Assembly: GCA_021325275.1 (NCBI GenBank)
Contig: JAJPHL010000071.1
Span: 1 to 64,000 of the forward strand
From: Terriglobia bacterium
GTDB taxonomy: Bacteria; Acidobacteriota; Terriglobia; JAJPHL01
DNA: 64,000 bases
Direction: 5' to 3'
The position numbers and the translations under genes are program-made. This document shows positions 1 through 9,840 of the stretch, piece by piece (positions within the stretch are counted from its first letter, which is position 1; the number at the start of each line of letters is the position of its first letter). A model generated the notes under the pieces. That model had not been told where the DNA came from and searched no databases. It was given only the letters and a program-made list of their open reading frames with translations.

Positions 1-148
1 CGCCCTCGTCCACCCCCTCAGTTGGCCATTGCTCGGAAAAGCTGCCGCTGCGTGAGAGGGAAATGTCCAAACTCCAGGGCACGGCTAAAGCCGTGCCCTG
101 ATACAAAACCGCGCTCCTTTACGCGATCGACAGCTCACCGACAGCCCA
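1..148. other. Intergenic/edge sequence with no supported gene
   Basis: No convincing reading frame starts or ends here. The only structure I can see is the perfect palindrome listed separately at 75-100. The stretch lies beyond the stop codon of the first minus-strand gene and may hold the 3' end of a gene outside the window. Confidence 0.5.
75..100. repeat. REP-like perfect palindrome
   Basis: CAGGGCACGGC is followed by the loop TAAA and then its exact reverse complement, giving two 11-bp arms. No T-run follows, so it does not look like an intrinsic terminator. Short GC hairpins with a CGGCTAAAGCCG core resemble dispersed REP-type repeats. Only one copy was noticed in this window, so calling it a repeat is inference. 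Confidence 0.5.
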
Positions 149-853
149 CTAGTTCGCCGGTTTCGTGGCGAACTTGATGCTCGTCACCGGATGCAGCTCC
201 CAAAGCGTTTTCGACTGCATGTGCGCCTTGCCGCGTCCCGTGCCGCCGTTGGCCTCATACGTGTGCGCGTCATCGTAGAAAAGCGCGCCTGTAACGGTCA
301 CAAAAACGGGATGCTGCATCACGTTCACGGAATCCATTTTGGGCCACTGATGCGCGAGGAGATTGTCCACAACCCATTGACGCGTGGTGTCGAGCGTCTT
401 GCCAAGTTCGGTGTTGGCCGCGTATTGGCCGGCCGGAACTTCCACAATCATGCAGTTGTCATCGGGAGTTGGTGGATTCGATTTGGTGCGCGGCTGCGGA
501 CTAATTTGGATGTGAAAATCACAGTCATCCGATTCCAGCGCCACCAAGTAAAGCCAGCCCGAAATCGTGACGATCTGGTTTTCCTGTACGGGCTGCTCCG
601 GGCCGATCCGCTTGTCCTGGTATGCAGGATCGTCCTTCGCGACTTTGGGCAGCGGCACGATTTTGAGCGCGTCGGCCAGCGTCATGGCCACTTTTTTTGC
701 GTTCTCCGGCAGGCTGGTTTTGATCGGCCAACGCTCCGTGCCTTTTTTCAAACAGGGCGTCGCGGTGGCGCCTTGCGCGTGGAGAAACGCACCGGAAACG
801 AGAAACAAGCAGAAAATCGCCGCGGAAATCCGTGGTCTTATGTTGAAACGCAT
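149..853 (-). CDS. Secreted hypothetical protein
   Basis: This is a 234-residue protein with a clear Sec signal peptide (residues about 1-28: basic MRFNIRPR, then a hydrophobic stretch ending near HAQG). The start at 853 is chosen because the signal peptide begins there and TTGGAGGC lies just upstream. An upstream in-frame ATG would add 25 residues of non-signal sequence. The mature part has a beta-rich centre (VTISGWLYLVALESDDCDFH) and a C-terminal WELHPV motif, which recalls small OB-fold-like secreted proteins, but I do not recognise a named family. It follows the RND pump operon on the same strand after a 116-bp gap and may or may not belong to it. Confidence 0.75.
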   Translation of the reverse strand: MRFNIRPRISAAIFCLFLVSGAFLHAQGATATPCLKKGTERWPIKTSLPENAKKVAMTLADALKIVPLPKVAKDDPAYQDKRIGPEQPVQENQIVTISGWLYLVALESDDCDFHIQISPQPRTKSNPPTPDDNCMIVEVPAGQYAANTELGKTLDTTRQWVVDNLLAHQWPKMDSVNVMQHPVFVTVTGALFYDDAHTYEANGGTGRGKAHMQSKTLWELHPVTSIKFATKPAN

Positions 854-969
854 CGGTTTTGCCTCCAAGAATTGGAACCGCCCCTGGGTATTTTCACGCG
901 GCAGTATACCACCGGCAGGAGCAATCAACGCGCGTTCACCGGGGATTAATGTCGTGATTCAGTGCGAAC

Positions 970-2070
970 TTACTTTTTGACCGCCAGCGGCGATCCGTTG
1001 CGGATCTCGTCGGTGGCGCGCTTCACGACTTTGTCGCCGGCTTCGAGTGCGCCCAACACTTCCACCGCATCGCCGTCGGCCGCGCCTTTCTTCACGTCGA
1101 CCCATTCGGCGCGGCCGTTTTTTTCGCGGATCACAAACGTTCGCTCGGTGGTCGTGACCACGCTGGTGGCGGGAACGAACAGCGCCGCGGCGCCCGCGCG
1201 CCGCACCGGCCATTTCACCGTGGCGTACATGCCTGGAGCGAGCGCGCCGTCGCGATTCACCACGTCGAGTTCCACGGGCATCGTGCGCGTCTTGGGATCG
1301 AGCGCGTGCGCGGCGCGCGCGATGGTGCCCGAAAAAACGCGTCCTGGGAATGCCGGCGCGCGAAATTCCACTCTCGCGCCCGTCACAATTCCGCCCGCCG
1401 ACTCCTCCGGCACTGCGACCGCCAAGCGCAGCCGCGAGATTTGCTGGAGAAGCAGCAGCGCACTATCGCTGCCCGGCGCCGCACCCGGACCAACGAGCGC
1501 GCCGGGATGCACGAGGCGATCGGTGATGGTTCCGTCGAACGGCGCAGTGATTCGCAGGTACGCTTCCATGTCCTTCAACGATTGCGCGGCGGACGCCGCG
1601 GCGGCGCTGCCTTGGCGCCGCGCTTCGGCCAACGCTTGCATCGCGGCGGCTTGCTTTTCCGCGAGAACCAATTCGTTTCCGGCGATCGCACCGGGTGTCG
1701 CGGAAGCTTGTTTCAATCGTTCGTAGGTGCTGGCGGCGGCCGCGGCTTGCGCTTGTGCCTGCAGGCGCTCCGACTCCGCAGCCATCGCTTTGGATTCGGC
1801 CTCGGCAATTTGCGCCTTCAACTCGGGCGCGCTCAACTCGGCGAGAAACTGGCCTTCTTTCACCACGCTGCCGCGATCCACGAGAATCTTCTCGACGAAT
1901 CCCGTGACTTTGGCGTGAAGCGCCACACTCAAAAACGGCGCGATCTCGCCGGGCAGTTCCACGGTACGCGATGCGGGCTTCGAAACCACCGGAACTAAAT
2001 CGACGGATTGCGCGGGTAGCGCCGCCGCCAACAACGCAACCGCCAACCAACGTCCGCTATTCTGTTTCAT
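970..2070 (-). CDS. RND efflux periplasmic adaptor (membrane fusion protein)
   Basis: A HlyD/AcrA-type adaptor of 366 residues that would link the inner-membrane RND pump to the outer-membrane channel. It has an N-terminal signal sequence ending near LPAQS, a lipoyl-like segment (VALHAKVTGFVEKILVDRGS), and a long Ala/Gln-rich alpha-hairpin (about residues 70-150). The beta-barrel and membrane-proximal segments follow (APFDGTITDRLVHPGALVG, then VPATSVVTT). The first 14 bases overlap the end of the pump gene, so the two are translationally coupled. The order tolC - pump - adaptor is the reverse of the common adaptor-first order. The exported substrate cannot be read from the sequence. Confidence 0.93.
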   Translation of the reverse strand: MKQNSGRWLAVALLAAALPAQSVDLVPVVSKPASRTVELPGEIAPFLSVALHAKVTGFVEKILVDRGSVVKEGQFLAELSAPELKAQIAEAESKAMAAESERLQAQAQAAAAASTYERLKQASATPGAIAGNELVLAEKQAAAMQALAEARRQGSAAAASAAQSLKDMEAYLRITAPFDGTITDRLVHPGALVGPGAAPGSDSALLLLQQISRLRLAVAVPEESAGGIVTGARVEFRAPAFPGRVFSGTIARAAHALDPKTRTMPVELDVVNRDGALAPGMYATVKWPVRRAGAAALFVPATSVVTTTERTFVIREKNGRAEWVDVKKGAADGDAVEVLGALEAGDKVVKRATDEIRNGSPLAVKK

Positions 2071-5000
2071 AGTATTTGCTCTCGCGATCCATGGGATTGA
2101 GCGACGGCGACGTGCGCGGGGCGTTCTTTTGCACGATCGCGTAAATCGACGGCAGCACGGTGAGCGTCGCGAACGTGGAGACGATCAGTCCGCCAATCAC
2201 CGCGCGGCCGAGCGGCGCGGATTGCGCTCCGCCTTCGCCGAAACCAATCGCCATCGGCACCATGCCGAGGGTCATCGCCGCGGCGGTCATCAGGATGGCG
2301 CGCAGGCGGCCGGTGGCGCCTTCGATCGCCGCCTCGAGCGCGCTCTTTCCTTCCACCCGCGCGCGTTCCGCGAAAGTGATCAGCAAAATCGAATTGGCCA
2401 CTGCGATTCCGATCGCCATAATCGATCCCAGAAACGATTGTACGTTCAGCGTGGCGCCGGTGACGCGCAGCATCACCAGCGCGCCGCACAAGACGGCCGG
2501 CACCGTGAGGATCACGGCCAGCGAAAGCCTCAGCGATTGGAAATTCGCCGCCAGCAACAGGAAAATCGTGACCACCGCGAGCAGCAATCCCGTGCGCAGG
2601 CCGGTGATGGTTTGGTCGAGCGCGGGGATCTGCCCGCGATAACGAACGCTCACGCCTTTCGGCGGCGTGCCCGCCGCGCGCAGCGCGCCGTCGAGTTGTC
2701 GCGTCGCTTCGCCCAGCGTTTCGCCGTGTAGATTCGCCGTCACGCTGACCACGCGCTGTCCGTTCACGCGCTCGAGGATTCCCGGCATGGTGCCAAATTT
2801 CATTGAAGCGAGGTCGCGGACGCGCGCTTCGGTGGAGCCGTTGCGCATCACCGGAACGTCGCCGATTTCGTCGACGCCCTGCATGCGGTTTTGCGGAAGT
2901 TGCACTTGAATCTGAAACGCGTTGCCGGAGTTGGGATCGCGCCAGTAGTTCGGGGCGGTGAAACGCGACGACGACGTCGCCGGCACCAGCGACTTCGTCA
3001 CGTCGGCCATGGTGAGTCCAAACTGTCCGGCGCGATCGCGGTCCACCGAGATATCGAGCGTGGGATATCCGGACTCTTGCGCGATTTGCAAATCGCGCAG
3101 CGCGGAAATCTTGGCCATTTCCCCGCGAACTTTTTGGGCATACGCGTAATCGTCCTGCAAGTTGCTGCCTTGGACGGCCACTTCCACCGGTGTCGGCGAA
3201 CCGAAGCCCATCACTTGACTCACGATGTCGCCGGCCTCGAACGACACGCGCATTTCCGGAAGATCGCGTTGCAACCGCGCGCGGAGACGTTCCCGCAACG
3301 CCTCGGAGCCTCCCGCGAAGTCCGGTTTCAGGGCCACTTGGATCACCGCTTCTTGGGGACCACTGGTGAACAAGTGGATCAAGTCGACCGGATAGCTCGA
3401 CGGAATCACGCCGACAAAATCGCTGGTGATTTCGATGTTGGCGTCGCCGGTTTCCTCGCGGATCGCAGTGATGGCGCGTAAAACCTGGCGTTCCGTTTCC
3501 TCGACGCGCGTGCCCGCCGGCGCGCGCATGCGCAAGCGCAGGATCGGCGCGTTAATCTCCGGGAAAATCTCCGATCCCATGCGCGGGACGAGCAAGTAGG
3601 CGAGTCCCACCGACACCGCGAGATAAATCAGCGCCAGCGGCCAACGGAATCGCAACACGGCATCGAGATAGCCGTGATAACGCGCGCGCAACCACGACGC
3701 TTCGCCGGGATGAGCCTCGCGCATCAGCCAAACGGAGAACACCGGCACAAGTGTGCTCGAAAGCAGATACGACGCGGTCATCGAGAACGCCACCGCCAAC
3801 GAGAGCGGCACAAACAACTGGCGTCCCACGCCGGCCATGAAGAACGACGGCACAAACACGGCCAGCACGCAGAACATCGAAAGCAGCCGCGCCATGGCCG
3901 TGCGGCTGCACGCTTCCACCACGGCGCGCGCGCGCGACACGCCGGGCACCAGGCGCGTGTGAATGTTCTCGATCTCCACCGTCGCTTCGTCGACCAGAAC
4001 GCCGACGGCCAGCGCGAGTCCGCCGAGCGTCATGATGTTGATGGTTTGCCCCGTGGCCCACAACGCGATCACCGCGGCGAGCAGCGCCGCGGGAATATTC
4101 ATGACCACGATCAAGGCACTCCGCCAGTCGCGCAGAAACACCAGCACCATCAGGCCGGTGAGCAGCGCGCCGATCGCGCCTTCTTCCACCAATCCGCGAA
4201 GCGAATTCGTAATGTACGGCGATTGGTCGAACTCGAGTTTCACGTCGACATCGTCGGGAACGGCTTTCTTGAAATCCGGAATCGCGCCTTTCACCGCGTC
4301 GATCACCGCGAGCGCCGAGGCGTCCGAGCGCTTGGTCACCGGAATGTACACCGTTCGTTTGCCGTTCACATGCGCGTAGGCGGTGATGATGTCGGTGCCG
4401 TTTTCCACGCTCGCGATATCGCGCAAGTACACGCTCGCTCCGGCGCGCGGACGCACGGGCGCGTTGAGCAACTCTCCGAGATCGCCTCCCAAAGCCGCGT
4501 TGGTGCGCGCAATGCGATTCAACGTGCCGGTCCACATGTTGCCCGAGGGCATCACGAGCGATGCCTGGCTGACCGCCGTCACCGCTTCGTCGGGAGAAAT
4601 CCGATACTGTCGCAGCTTGCCGGGATCGAGCGTCACCACAATCGTGCGCTGATTGCCTCCGAACGGCGGCGGCGCGGAGACGCCGGGCAGCGTCGCGAAG
4701 AGCGGCCGCACGCGGTTGATCGCGAAGTCCTGTAGCTCGCCTTGGGTGCGCGTGGCGCTCGAAAAAACGAGCAAGCCCACCGCCACGCTTCCGGCATCGA
4801 AGCGCGTGATGAACGGCGGCACCGTTCCCGGCGGCATGAACGATCGCGCGCGATTCACGTAGCCGACCGTTTCGGACATGGCTTGACTCATGTTCGTTTC
4901 CGGATGGAAAACAAGTTTCATCAACGTCGCGCCTTGAATGCTCTTGCTCTCCACGCGATCGATGCCGGTGATGTAGAGGAAGTGATACTCATAGTAATAG

Positions 5001-5191
5001 GTGAGGTATCCCTCCATCTGCGCGGGATCCATTCCGCTATAGGGCTGCGCCACGTAGATCGCCGGATCGCCGACTTGCGGAAAAATGTCCACGGGCATGC
5101 GTTGAATCGCCAGCACCGCGAAGAGCGCCACGGCGACCAGCGCGACAACAACGGTGAGCGGACGCGAGAGTGCGGCAAGAACGGCCCTCAT
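2057..5191 (-). CDS. RND efflux pump, inner-membrane permease
   Basis: A proton-driven resistance-nodulation-division transporter of 1044 residues, the usual size for AcrB/CusA-type pumps. Residues 1-30 form the first membrane helix, followed by VDIFPQVGDPAIYVAQPYSG, a typical first periplasmic-loop opening. The helix-4 proton-relay region reads GVLVDEATVEIENIH, so the essential Asp is kept. A second half with its own helices and loop follows, reflecting the family's internal duplication. The start at 5191 is chosen because it gives an ATGA overlap with the upstream tolC-like stop and places helix 1 at the N terminus. Export of drugs, metals or lipids are all possible. Confidence 0.93.
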   Translation of the reverse strand: MRAVLAALSRPLTVVVALVAVALFAVLAIQRMPVDIFPQVGDPAIYVAQPYSGMDPAQMEGYLTYYYEYHFLYITGIDRVESKSIQGATLMKLVFHPETNMSQAMSETVGYVNRARSFMPPGTVPPFITRFDAGSVAVGLLVFSSATRTQGELQDFAINRVRPLFATLPGVSAPPPFGGNQRTIVVTLDPGKLRQYRISPDEAVTAVSQASLVMPSGNMWTGTLNRIARTNAALGGDLGELLNAPVRPRAGASVYLRDIASVENGTDIITAYAHVNGKRTVYIPVTKRSDASALAVIDAVKGAIPDFKKAVPDDVDVKLEFDQSPYITNSLRGLVEEGAIGALLTGLMVLVFLRDWRSALIVVMNIPAALLAAVIALWATGQTINIMTLGGLALAVGVLVDEATVEIENIHTRLVPGVSRARAVVEACSRTAMARLLSMFCVLAVFVPSFFMAGVGRQLFVPLSLAVAFSMTASYLLSSTLVPVFSVWLMREAHPGEASWLRARYHGYLDAVLRFRWPLALIYLAVSVGLAYLLVPRMGSEIFPEINAPILRLRMRAPAGTRVEETERQVLRAITAIREETGDANIEITSDFVGVIPSSYPVDLIHLFTSGPQEAVIQVALKPDFAGGSEALRERLRARLQRDLPEMRVSFEAGDIVSQVMGFGSPTPVEVAVQGSNLQDDYAYAQKVRGEMAKISALRDLQIAQESGYPTLDISVDRDRAGQFGLTMADVTKSLVPATSSSRFTAPNYWRDPNSGNAFQIQVQLPQNRMQGVDEIGDVPVMRNGSTEARVRDLASMKFGTMPGILERVNGQRVVSVTANLHGETLGEATRQLDGALRAAGTPPKGVSVRYRGQIPALDQTITGLRTGLLLAVVTIFLLLAANFQSLRLSLAVILTVPAVLCGALVMLRVTGATLNVQSFLGSIMAIGIAVANSILLITFAERARVEGKSALEAAIEGATGRLRAILMTAAAMTLGMVPMAIGFGEGGAQSAPLGRAVIGGLIVSTFATLTVLPSIYAIVQKNAPRTSPSLNPMDRESKYYETE

Positions 5192-6558
5192 GGATTCGTC
5201 TCCGCCACAAACGGTTGCAAATCGCCGGACGCTTCGGCGATCGCCAACAGTCCGCGCCACACGCTCAGCCGCGCCAGCGCGTCGTCGATCTCGGCTTGCG
5301 TCAACAATCGCTGCGCGTCGGCGACTTCGGTGACGTTGCCGAGTCCCGACTGGTAGCGCGCCGTCGCTTGATCGAGTGCCGCGCGCGCGGCCGACACTTG
5401 CACCGGCGTGTTTTCCGCCGTTGCTCGCGCGCCGCGCAGATTTGCCGCGGCCATGTTCCAGCGAGCGCGCAGTTCCAGCGCGATTTGTTCCTGCTTCGCC
5501 GCTTGCGCCCGGACGGTGGCGGCTTGCGCGGCTTCTTGCGCGTGGATCGCCGGCGCGCTCGAGATGGGAAACGTCACCGTGAAGCCCAACGCGTAGTTCT
5601 GCGTGTTGGGAGCCAGTCCGCCGAGTCCGCCTTCGAGCGAGCCGTTCACTTCCGCGCCCGAGCCGCGCGCGTACGCGCTGCCTTGCAGGTAAAAGCGGGG
5701 AAAGTAAGAGCGCTCGAGAATATGAAGCTGCGCGCGCGCTTGCTCAACGGTGGCGGCTTGTTCTTGCGCGATCGGGTGGGTCGATTGATCGGGGGCGGCG
5801 GCGTTCGGAGCGGGCGGAAGTTTTCGAAAACTCGCGGCGGCTGCGTGAATCTGCTCCGGAGCCGCGCCGACGAACTGCGCCAACGCGGCGCGTGCGACCT
5901 CCACGGCTTGCTGCGCCTGAATTTGTTGCGTGCGTGCCGCGGCTAACTCCGCGCCGGCGCGCGACGAGTCCGCGCCCGGCCGCAGTTGCGCGTTCACCAG
6001 CGCGTCGATAATTCGCAGTGACACTTGCGCGCGGTCGACGCTGGCTTGAGCGGACGTCACCGTTTCTTCCGCCGCGAGCAATGTGAGGAAAGCGTCGGCC
6101 GCCGCGCTGGACACTTCGAAGCGCGTGCGCTTCAGCGTGGCCGCCGATTGCGCGCGCGCCGCATCGGCTGCGGCGACGCCCGCGCCGCGCAATCCGAAGT
6201 CGAACGGCTCCCAACTCAAGAATCCGCCGACCGCGCTGCCCCATGCCGTTCCGAAATTGTTGGTTCCCAGCACCGGACCGGACATCGAGGGAATCACCGA
6301 ATTCGGTAGCAGCAATCCAAACACATTGTTGCGGGTGGCGCGATTCGCTTGCGCCAGCGCGTCGACGCGCGGCAGATACGCCGTGCGCGCCAATCGGATA
6401 CCGGCCGCGGCGGCATTCAGTTGCTCCTGGGAAACGCGGATCGCGGGATAGTTCGTTTCGGCGCGCTCGACGGCCTGCGCCAGCGTAAGCTCGGTGTTTT
6501 GCGCGCCCGCGCCGCAGGCCAGCGCCAATAGGAGAGTCGCGTTGCGTAAGGTGGTCAT
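5188..6558 (-). CDS. TolC-family outer membrane efflux protein
   Basis: A 456-residue outer-membrane factor with a signal peptide (LLLALACGAGA) followed by two copies of the outer-membrane efflux repeat. These are Ala/Gln-rich helices with the usual LTLAQAVERAETNYPAIRV opening. It would form the trimeric channel that docks on the adaptor encoded two genes downstream. Its start codon overlaps the PadR stop (ATGA) and its own stop overlaps the RND start (ATGA), so all four genes appear to be one transcript. Confidence 0.92.
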   Translation of the reverse strand: MTTLRNATLLLALACGAGAQNTELTLAQAVERAETNYPAIRVSQEQLNAAAAGIRLARTAYLPRVDALAQANRATRNNVFGLLLPNSVIPSMSGPVLGTNNFGTAWGSAVGGFLSWEPFDFGLRGAGVAAADAARAQSAATLKRTRFEVSSAAADAFLTLLAAEETVTSAQASVDRAQVSLRIIDALVNAQLRPGADSSRAGAELAAARTQQIQAQQAVEVARAALAQFVGAAPEQIHAAAASFRKLPPAPNAAAPDQSTHPIAQEQAATVEQARAQLHILERSYFPRFYLQGSAYARGSGAEVNGSLEGGLGGLAPNTQNYALGFTVTFPISSAPAIHAQEAAQAATVRAQAAKQEQIALELRARWNMAAANLRGARATAENTPVQVSAARAALDQATARYQSGLGNVTEVADAQRLLTQAEIDDALARLSVWRGLLAIAEASGDLQPFVAETNP

Positions 6559-6899
6559 CGGCCTTCGATCACCTCATGAAACAGCTCGCGGATTTTCTTT
6601 TTCGCCGCGCGAAGCGCGTGACGGCCTCGCGGAGTCGCGCGATAGACGCGCCGCAGCGATTTTCCATTGCGCCTCTCGAAGGAACGAAGATAGCCCTTGC
6701 GTTCGAGTCCGTGCAGCAGGGGATAGAGTGTTCCGGGGCTGATGCGATAACCGTGTCGCGACAACTCGTCCACCATCCCCAGCCCGAAGATGGGCTCCTC
6801 GCAAGCGTGATGCAGGATGTGCAGTCGGATCAGGCCCGAGTACAGGTCGCGATCTTCATCGAAAGTCGTTAACGACATTCGGTAATGACCGTAAACCAT
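6555..6899 (-). CDS. PadR-family transcriptional regulator
   Basis: A 114-residue winged-helix repressor. The PadR N-terminal domain is clear (LIRLHILHHACEEPIFGLGM, then ISPGTLYPLLHGLERKGYL with the wing RRVYRATPRGRHAL). It is the first gene of the efflux operon and overlaps the tolC-like start by four bases, the usual arrangement for an autoregulated, ligand-responsive efflux repressor. An internal ATG at 6878 is a possible alternative start. A TTGACA (minus strand, 6916-6911) lies 17 bp from a weak TACGGT (6893-6888), which would put transcription start close to 6878 and favour the shorter 107-residue form. Confidence 0.9.
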   Translation of the reverse strand: MVYGHYRMSLTTFDEDRDLYSGLIRLHILHHACEEPIFGLGMVDELSRHGYRISPGTLYPLLHGLERKGYLRSFERRNGKSLRRVYRATPRGRHALRAAKKKIRELFHEVIEGR

Positions 6900-6916
6900 C
6901 GGCGAGTCCCTGTCAA
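6888..6916 (-). promoter_or_regulatory. Candidate sigma-70 promoter of the padR-efflux operon
   Basis: TTGACA at 6916-6911 is a perfect -35. The best -10 at 17-bp spacing is TACGGT at 6893-6888, which is weak. The element overlaps the first annotated padR codons, so if it is real the protein starts at the internal ATG at 6878 on a nearly leaderless message. Confidence 0.3.
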
Positions 6917-6966
6917 GGGGAATCGGCGGCGTCCGGGTGCGGCTGCGCTATAATCGAGTGGAACGT

Positions 6967-7419
6967 ATGACGAAACGCGCATTTCTCATCGCTATTCTCT
7001 TACTCGCCGCCGGTTGCGCGAAGAGCGAGTCCAAAGACGCTTTTCGCAACGCCGTGATGGAGCATCTGGCGTCGCGCCCCGGACTCGACGTGAGCAAAAT
7101 GGACGTGGACGTCGAGAAAGTGACCGTCAACGGCGATCGCGCGACGGTCGACGTGACGTTTCGCGTGAAGGGCGGCACCGCGAACCAGGGTATGAACATG
7201 TCGTACGAAATGGTTCGCACGGACGGCGCGTGGAAAGTGCAGGGGACCGCGGCCGGTCATGGCGCGGGCGCGTCTCCCAGGGGAGACAGCGCTCCACCGA
7301 TGTCGGGTGGCGAAAAAGCCGGTTCGAGCGGAGGCTTTCATCCTGATACGCGCGGCGGCGCGGGCGGCCTTCCTCCCGGACATCCGCCTATGAATCCTCC
7401 AGCAACGTCAAAGCAATGA
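6967..7419 (+). CDS. Small lipoprotein, NTF2/DUF4878-like
   Basis: This is a 150-residue protein with a lipoprotein signal (ILLLAAGC, lipobox LAAGC at about residues 13-17), so it is probably lipid-anchored. The middle (about residues 45-95: VTVNGDRATVDVTFRVKGG, then YEMVRTDGAWKVQG) has the alternating pattern of small cystatin/NTF2-like lipoproteins. The tail (about 100-150) is Gly/Pro-rich and disordered. A TATAAT at 6949-6954 lies 12 bp before the ATG. The stop overlaps the next start (ATGA), so it may be co-expressed with the reductase and hemL. Confidence 0.75.
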   Translation: MTKRAFLIAILLLAAGCAKSESKDAFRNAVMEHLASRPGLDVSKMDVDVEKVTVNGDRATVDVTFRVKGGTANQGMNMSYEMVRTDGAWKVQGTAAGHGAGASPRGDSAPPMSGGEKAGSSGGFHPDTRGGAGGLPPGHPPMNPPATSKQ

Positions 7420-8567
7420 GTGCGCCCGCGAACATCGCGATTGTCGGCGGCGGACCAGCCGGCGCGTTCGCGGCATCGCTGCTGGCGGGCGCGGGACGTA
7501 ATGTCACCCTATTCGACGAACGCATGGCGTGGGAAAAACCATGCGGCGGCGGTTTGACCGCCAAGGCGCTCGATCGCTATCCGTTCTTGCGCGACAATCT
7601 GCAGCCGAAAAAAATCGTTCGACGCGTCGAGATGTCGCTCCTGGGCGGTCCGCGTGTGCATTTCGACTTGCGCGATCCCGTCTACGTTTACTCGCGACAC
7701 ACGTTGAATCAAATGCTGCTCGACCGCGCATCCGCCGCGGGCGCGCGACTGGTGCAAGAACGCATCACATCAATTGAGCCAAATTGGAAGTTGCGCGGTA
7801 CGCATGAAACCTATGCCGCGGACTTTCTGGTGATCGCTTCCGGCGCGCGCACGCCGTTCTCGGGCTTCGGGCTTCCGCAATCGCAAGCCGACACGAGCAT
7901 GACGCTTGGATATTTCGTCCCCGGCGCGCGCGACACGATGGATCTGGAGTTTCAGCCGGGGCTCGAAGGCTACTTGTGGATCTTTCCGCGCGACACGCAC
8001 GCGAGCGTGGGAATCTGCGGGACGCTATTGCGCGAACCGTCGTCGAAAATGAAGGAACGACTGCACGATTATATGAGGCGCCACCAACTCCAGACCGAAA
8101 GCGCGCGTTTTTACAGCCATCGCTTGCCGGCGCTGCGTCGCGAGTCGCTGCACAACTTGCGTGCCGCCGGTGAGAACTGGGCGGCCGCCGGCGACGCCGC
8201 GGGACTGGTGGATCCGATCACGGGCGAAGGATTGTTTTACGCGTTGCGGTCCGCCGAACTTCTGGCGGACGCCATCAAGGGCAACCGTGTCGCGGAATAT
8301 CCGCGCGCCTTGCGCAACGAATTTGGCCGCGACCTCGAGTTCGGCGCGCGAATCGCGCCGCGGTTCTTTCACGGCAATTTCCTTGGGGCTTCGGTGCTCG
8401 CGCGCATGATCCAGTTCACGGCGCGCTCGGCCACGTACTCCGCGCTGATCCAGGATTTGTTCGCCGGCAGCCAGGGATATCTCGGATTGAAGCGGCGCTT
8501 GTACAAAAACCTCGGCCGCACGCTCGGCGAAATCGCGGCGAGTTTTTTTCGGACTACCTCTCGATGA
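7416..8567 (+). CDS. Geranylgeranyl reductase-family FAD oxidoreductase
   Basis: A 383-residue flavoprotein. The N terminus carries the FAD-binding Rossmann motif ([19 protein letters not shown]). Residues about 42-48 are CGGGLT, the family's substrate-side Cys-Gly motif. The second FAD motif is [19 protein letters not shown]. Family members hydrogenate isoprenoid chains (chlorophyll or menaquinone side chains, archaeal lipids) or modify related lipids. Its gene overlaps both neighbours by four bases, upstream lipoprotein and downstream hemL. Reduction of a quinone side chain is a reasonable guess, but the substrate is not visible here. Confidence 0.85.
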   Translation: MSAPANIAIVGGGPAGAFAASLLAGAGRNVTLFDERMAWEKPCGGGLTAKALDRYPFLRDNLQPKKIVRRVEMSLLGGPRVHFDLRDPVYVYSRHTLNQMLLDRASAAGARLVQERITSIEPNWKLRGTHETYAADFLVIASGARTPFSGFGLPQSQADTSMTLGYFVPGARDTMDLEFQPGLEGYLWIFPRDTHASVGICGTLLREPSSKMKERLHDYMRRHQLQTESARFYSHRLPALRRESLHNLRAAGENWAAAGDAAGLVDPITGEGLFYALRSAELLADAIKGNRVAEYPRALRNEFGRDLEFGARIAPRFFHGNFLGASVLARMIQFTARSATYSALIQDLFAGSQGYLGLKRRLYKNLGRTLGEIAASFFRTTSR

Positions 8568-9838
8568 AAAATTTCACTCGATCGCAGGAAATTTACCGGC
8601 GCGCGCTGGCGCGCATTCCCGGTGGCGTCAACTCTCCCGTTCGCGCGTTCAAATCCGTGGGCATGGACCCGCTGGTGATGGCGCGCGGCGCGGGCGCGCA
8701 TCTTTGGGACGCCGATGGCAACGAATACGTCGATTACGTTCTTTCGTGGGGGCCGCTGATTCTCGGTCACGCGCATCCCGAAGTTGTGGAAGCGGCCACC
8801 AAGGCGCTGGCCGCCGGCAGTTCGTTCGGCGCGTCCACGGAGCGCGAAATGCTGCTGGCCGAGATGATTCACGACGCACTTCCCAGCGTTGAAAAAGTCC
8901 GCTTGGTGAGTTCCGGCACCGAAGCCACCATGAGCGCGCTGCGACTGGCGCGCGCGGCAACCGGACGATCGCTCGTGGTGAAGTTCGAAGGCTGCTATCA
9001 CGGCCACGTCGACGCGCTGCTCGTGAAAGCAGGATCGGGTGTCGCGACACTCGGGATTCCCGGCACGCCAGGCATTCCTCCTGAAGTGGCGGGACAGACT
9101 CTGGCGCTTCCGTTCAACGACGCGGACGCGCTGCGCGCATGTTTCGACGCGCATGGCGATCGCATCGCCTGCGTGATCGTGGAGCCGGTGGTTGGCAACA
9201 TGGGATGCGTTCCGCCGCTCCCGGGGTATTTGCAATTGATGCGTGACCTTACGGCGCGCCACGGCGCGCTGCTAATCTTCGACGAAGTGATGACCGGCTT
9301 CCGTCTCGCGTACGGCGGTGCGCAAAAACTTTTCGGAATCAAGCCGGATCTCACGACGCTCGGCAAAATCATCGGTGGCGGATTGCCCGTGGGCGCGTAT
9401 GGCGGAGCGGCCGAACTGATGAGCCAAATTGCGCCCGAGGGCCCGGTGTATCAGGCGGGGACTTTGAGCGGCAATCCCGCGGCCGTCGCGGCGGGACTCG
9501 CGACGCTCGGCATTTTGAAACGCGATCCGGCGATTTACGATCGCCTGGAAGCGCGTGCTGCAAAATTGTGCGAGGGAATGGCCGCGGCGTTGCCGGTCAC
9601 GGTGAATCGCGTGGGATCGATGTTTACATTTTTCTTCCAGCGCGGTTCGGCGATCACCGGTTGGGATTCGGCCGCGCGCAGCGACACAACGGCGTTCGGC
9701 CGGTACTATCGGGGTATGATTGAAGGCGGCGTGTTCCTGCCGCCGTCGCAGTACGAAGCGGCGTTTTTATCGGCGGCGCACACCGACGCGGACGTCGAAT
9801 TCACGGTGGATGCTGCACGGCATGCTGCCGGAGAATAG
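8564..9838 (+). CDS. hemL: Glutamate-1-semialdehyde 2,1-aminomutase
   Basis: A PLP enzyme that converts glutamate-1-semialdehyde to 5-aminolevulinate in the C5 route of tetrapyrrole synthesis. At 424 residues it matches the family length. It opens with the typical [11 protein letters not shown]. It contains [12 protein letters not shown] (PLP-ring Asp) and [18 protein letters not shown] with the Schiff-base Lys. [14 protein letters not shown] is the phosphate/substrate loop. Its start overlaps the reductase stop (ATGA). No other heme genes are in the window. Confidence 0.97.
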   Translation: MKNFTRSQEIYRRALARIPGGVNSPVRAFKSVGMDPLVMARGAGAHLWDADGNEYVDYVLSWGPLILGHAHPEVVEAATKALAAGSSFGASTEREMLLAEMIHDALPSVEKVRLVSSGTEATMSALRLARAATGRSLVVKFEGCYHGHVDALLVKAGSGVATLGIPGTPGIPPEVAGQTLALPFNDADALRACFDAHGDRIACVIVEPVVGNMGCVPPLPGYLQLMRDLTARHGALLIFDEVMTGFRLAYGGAQKLFGIKPDLTTLGKIIGGGLPVGAYGGAAELMSQIAPEGPVYQAGTLSGNPAAVAAGLATLGILKRDPAIYDRLEARAAKLCEGMAAALPVTVNRVGSMFTFFFQRGSAITGWDSAARSDTTAFGRYYRGMIEGGVFLPPSQYEAAFLSAAHTDADVEFTVDAARHAAGE

Positions 9839-9840
9839 TC

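Noticed and set aside
191..949. Long plus-strand reading frame opposite the first secreted protein
   Set aside because: The complementary minus-strand frame has a signal peptide and ribosome-binding site; this one is Arg/His-rich and lacks both.
3674..4735. 353-residue plus-strand frame inside the RND pump
   Set aside because: It is the antisense shadow of a clear RND gene and has a His/Arg-rich composition typical of such shadows.
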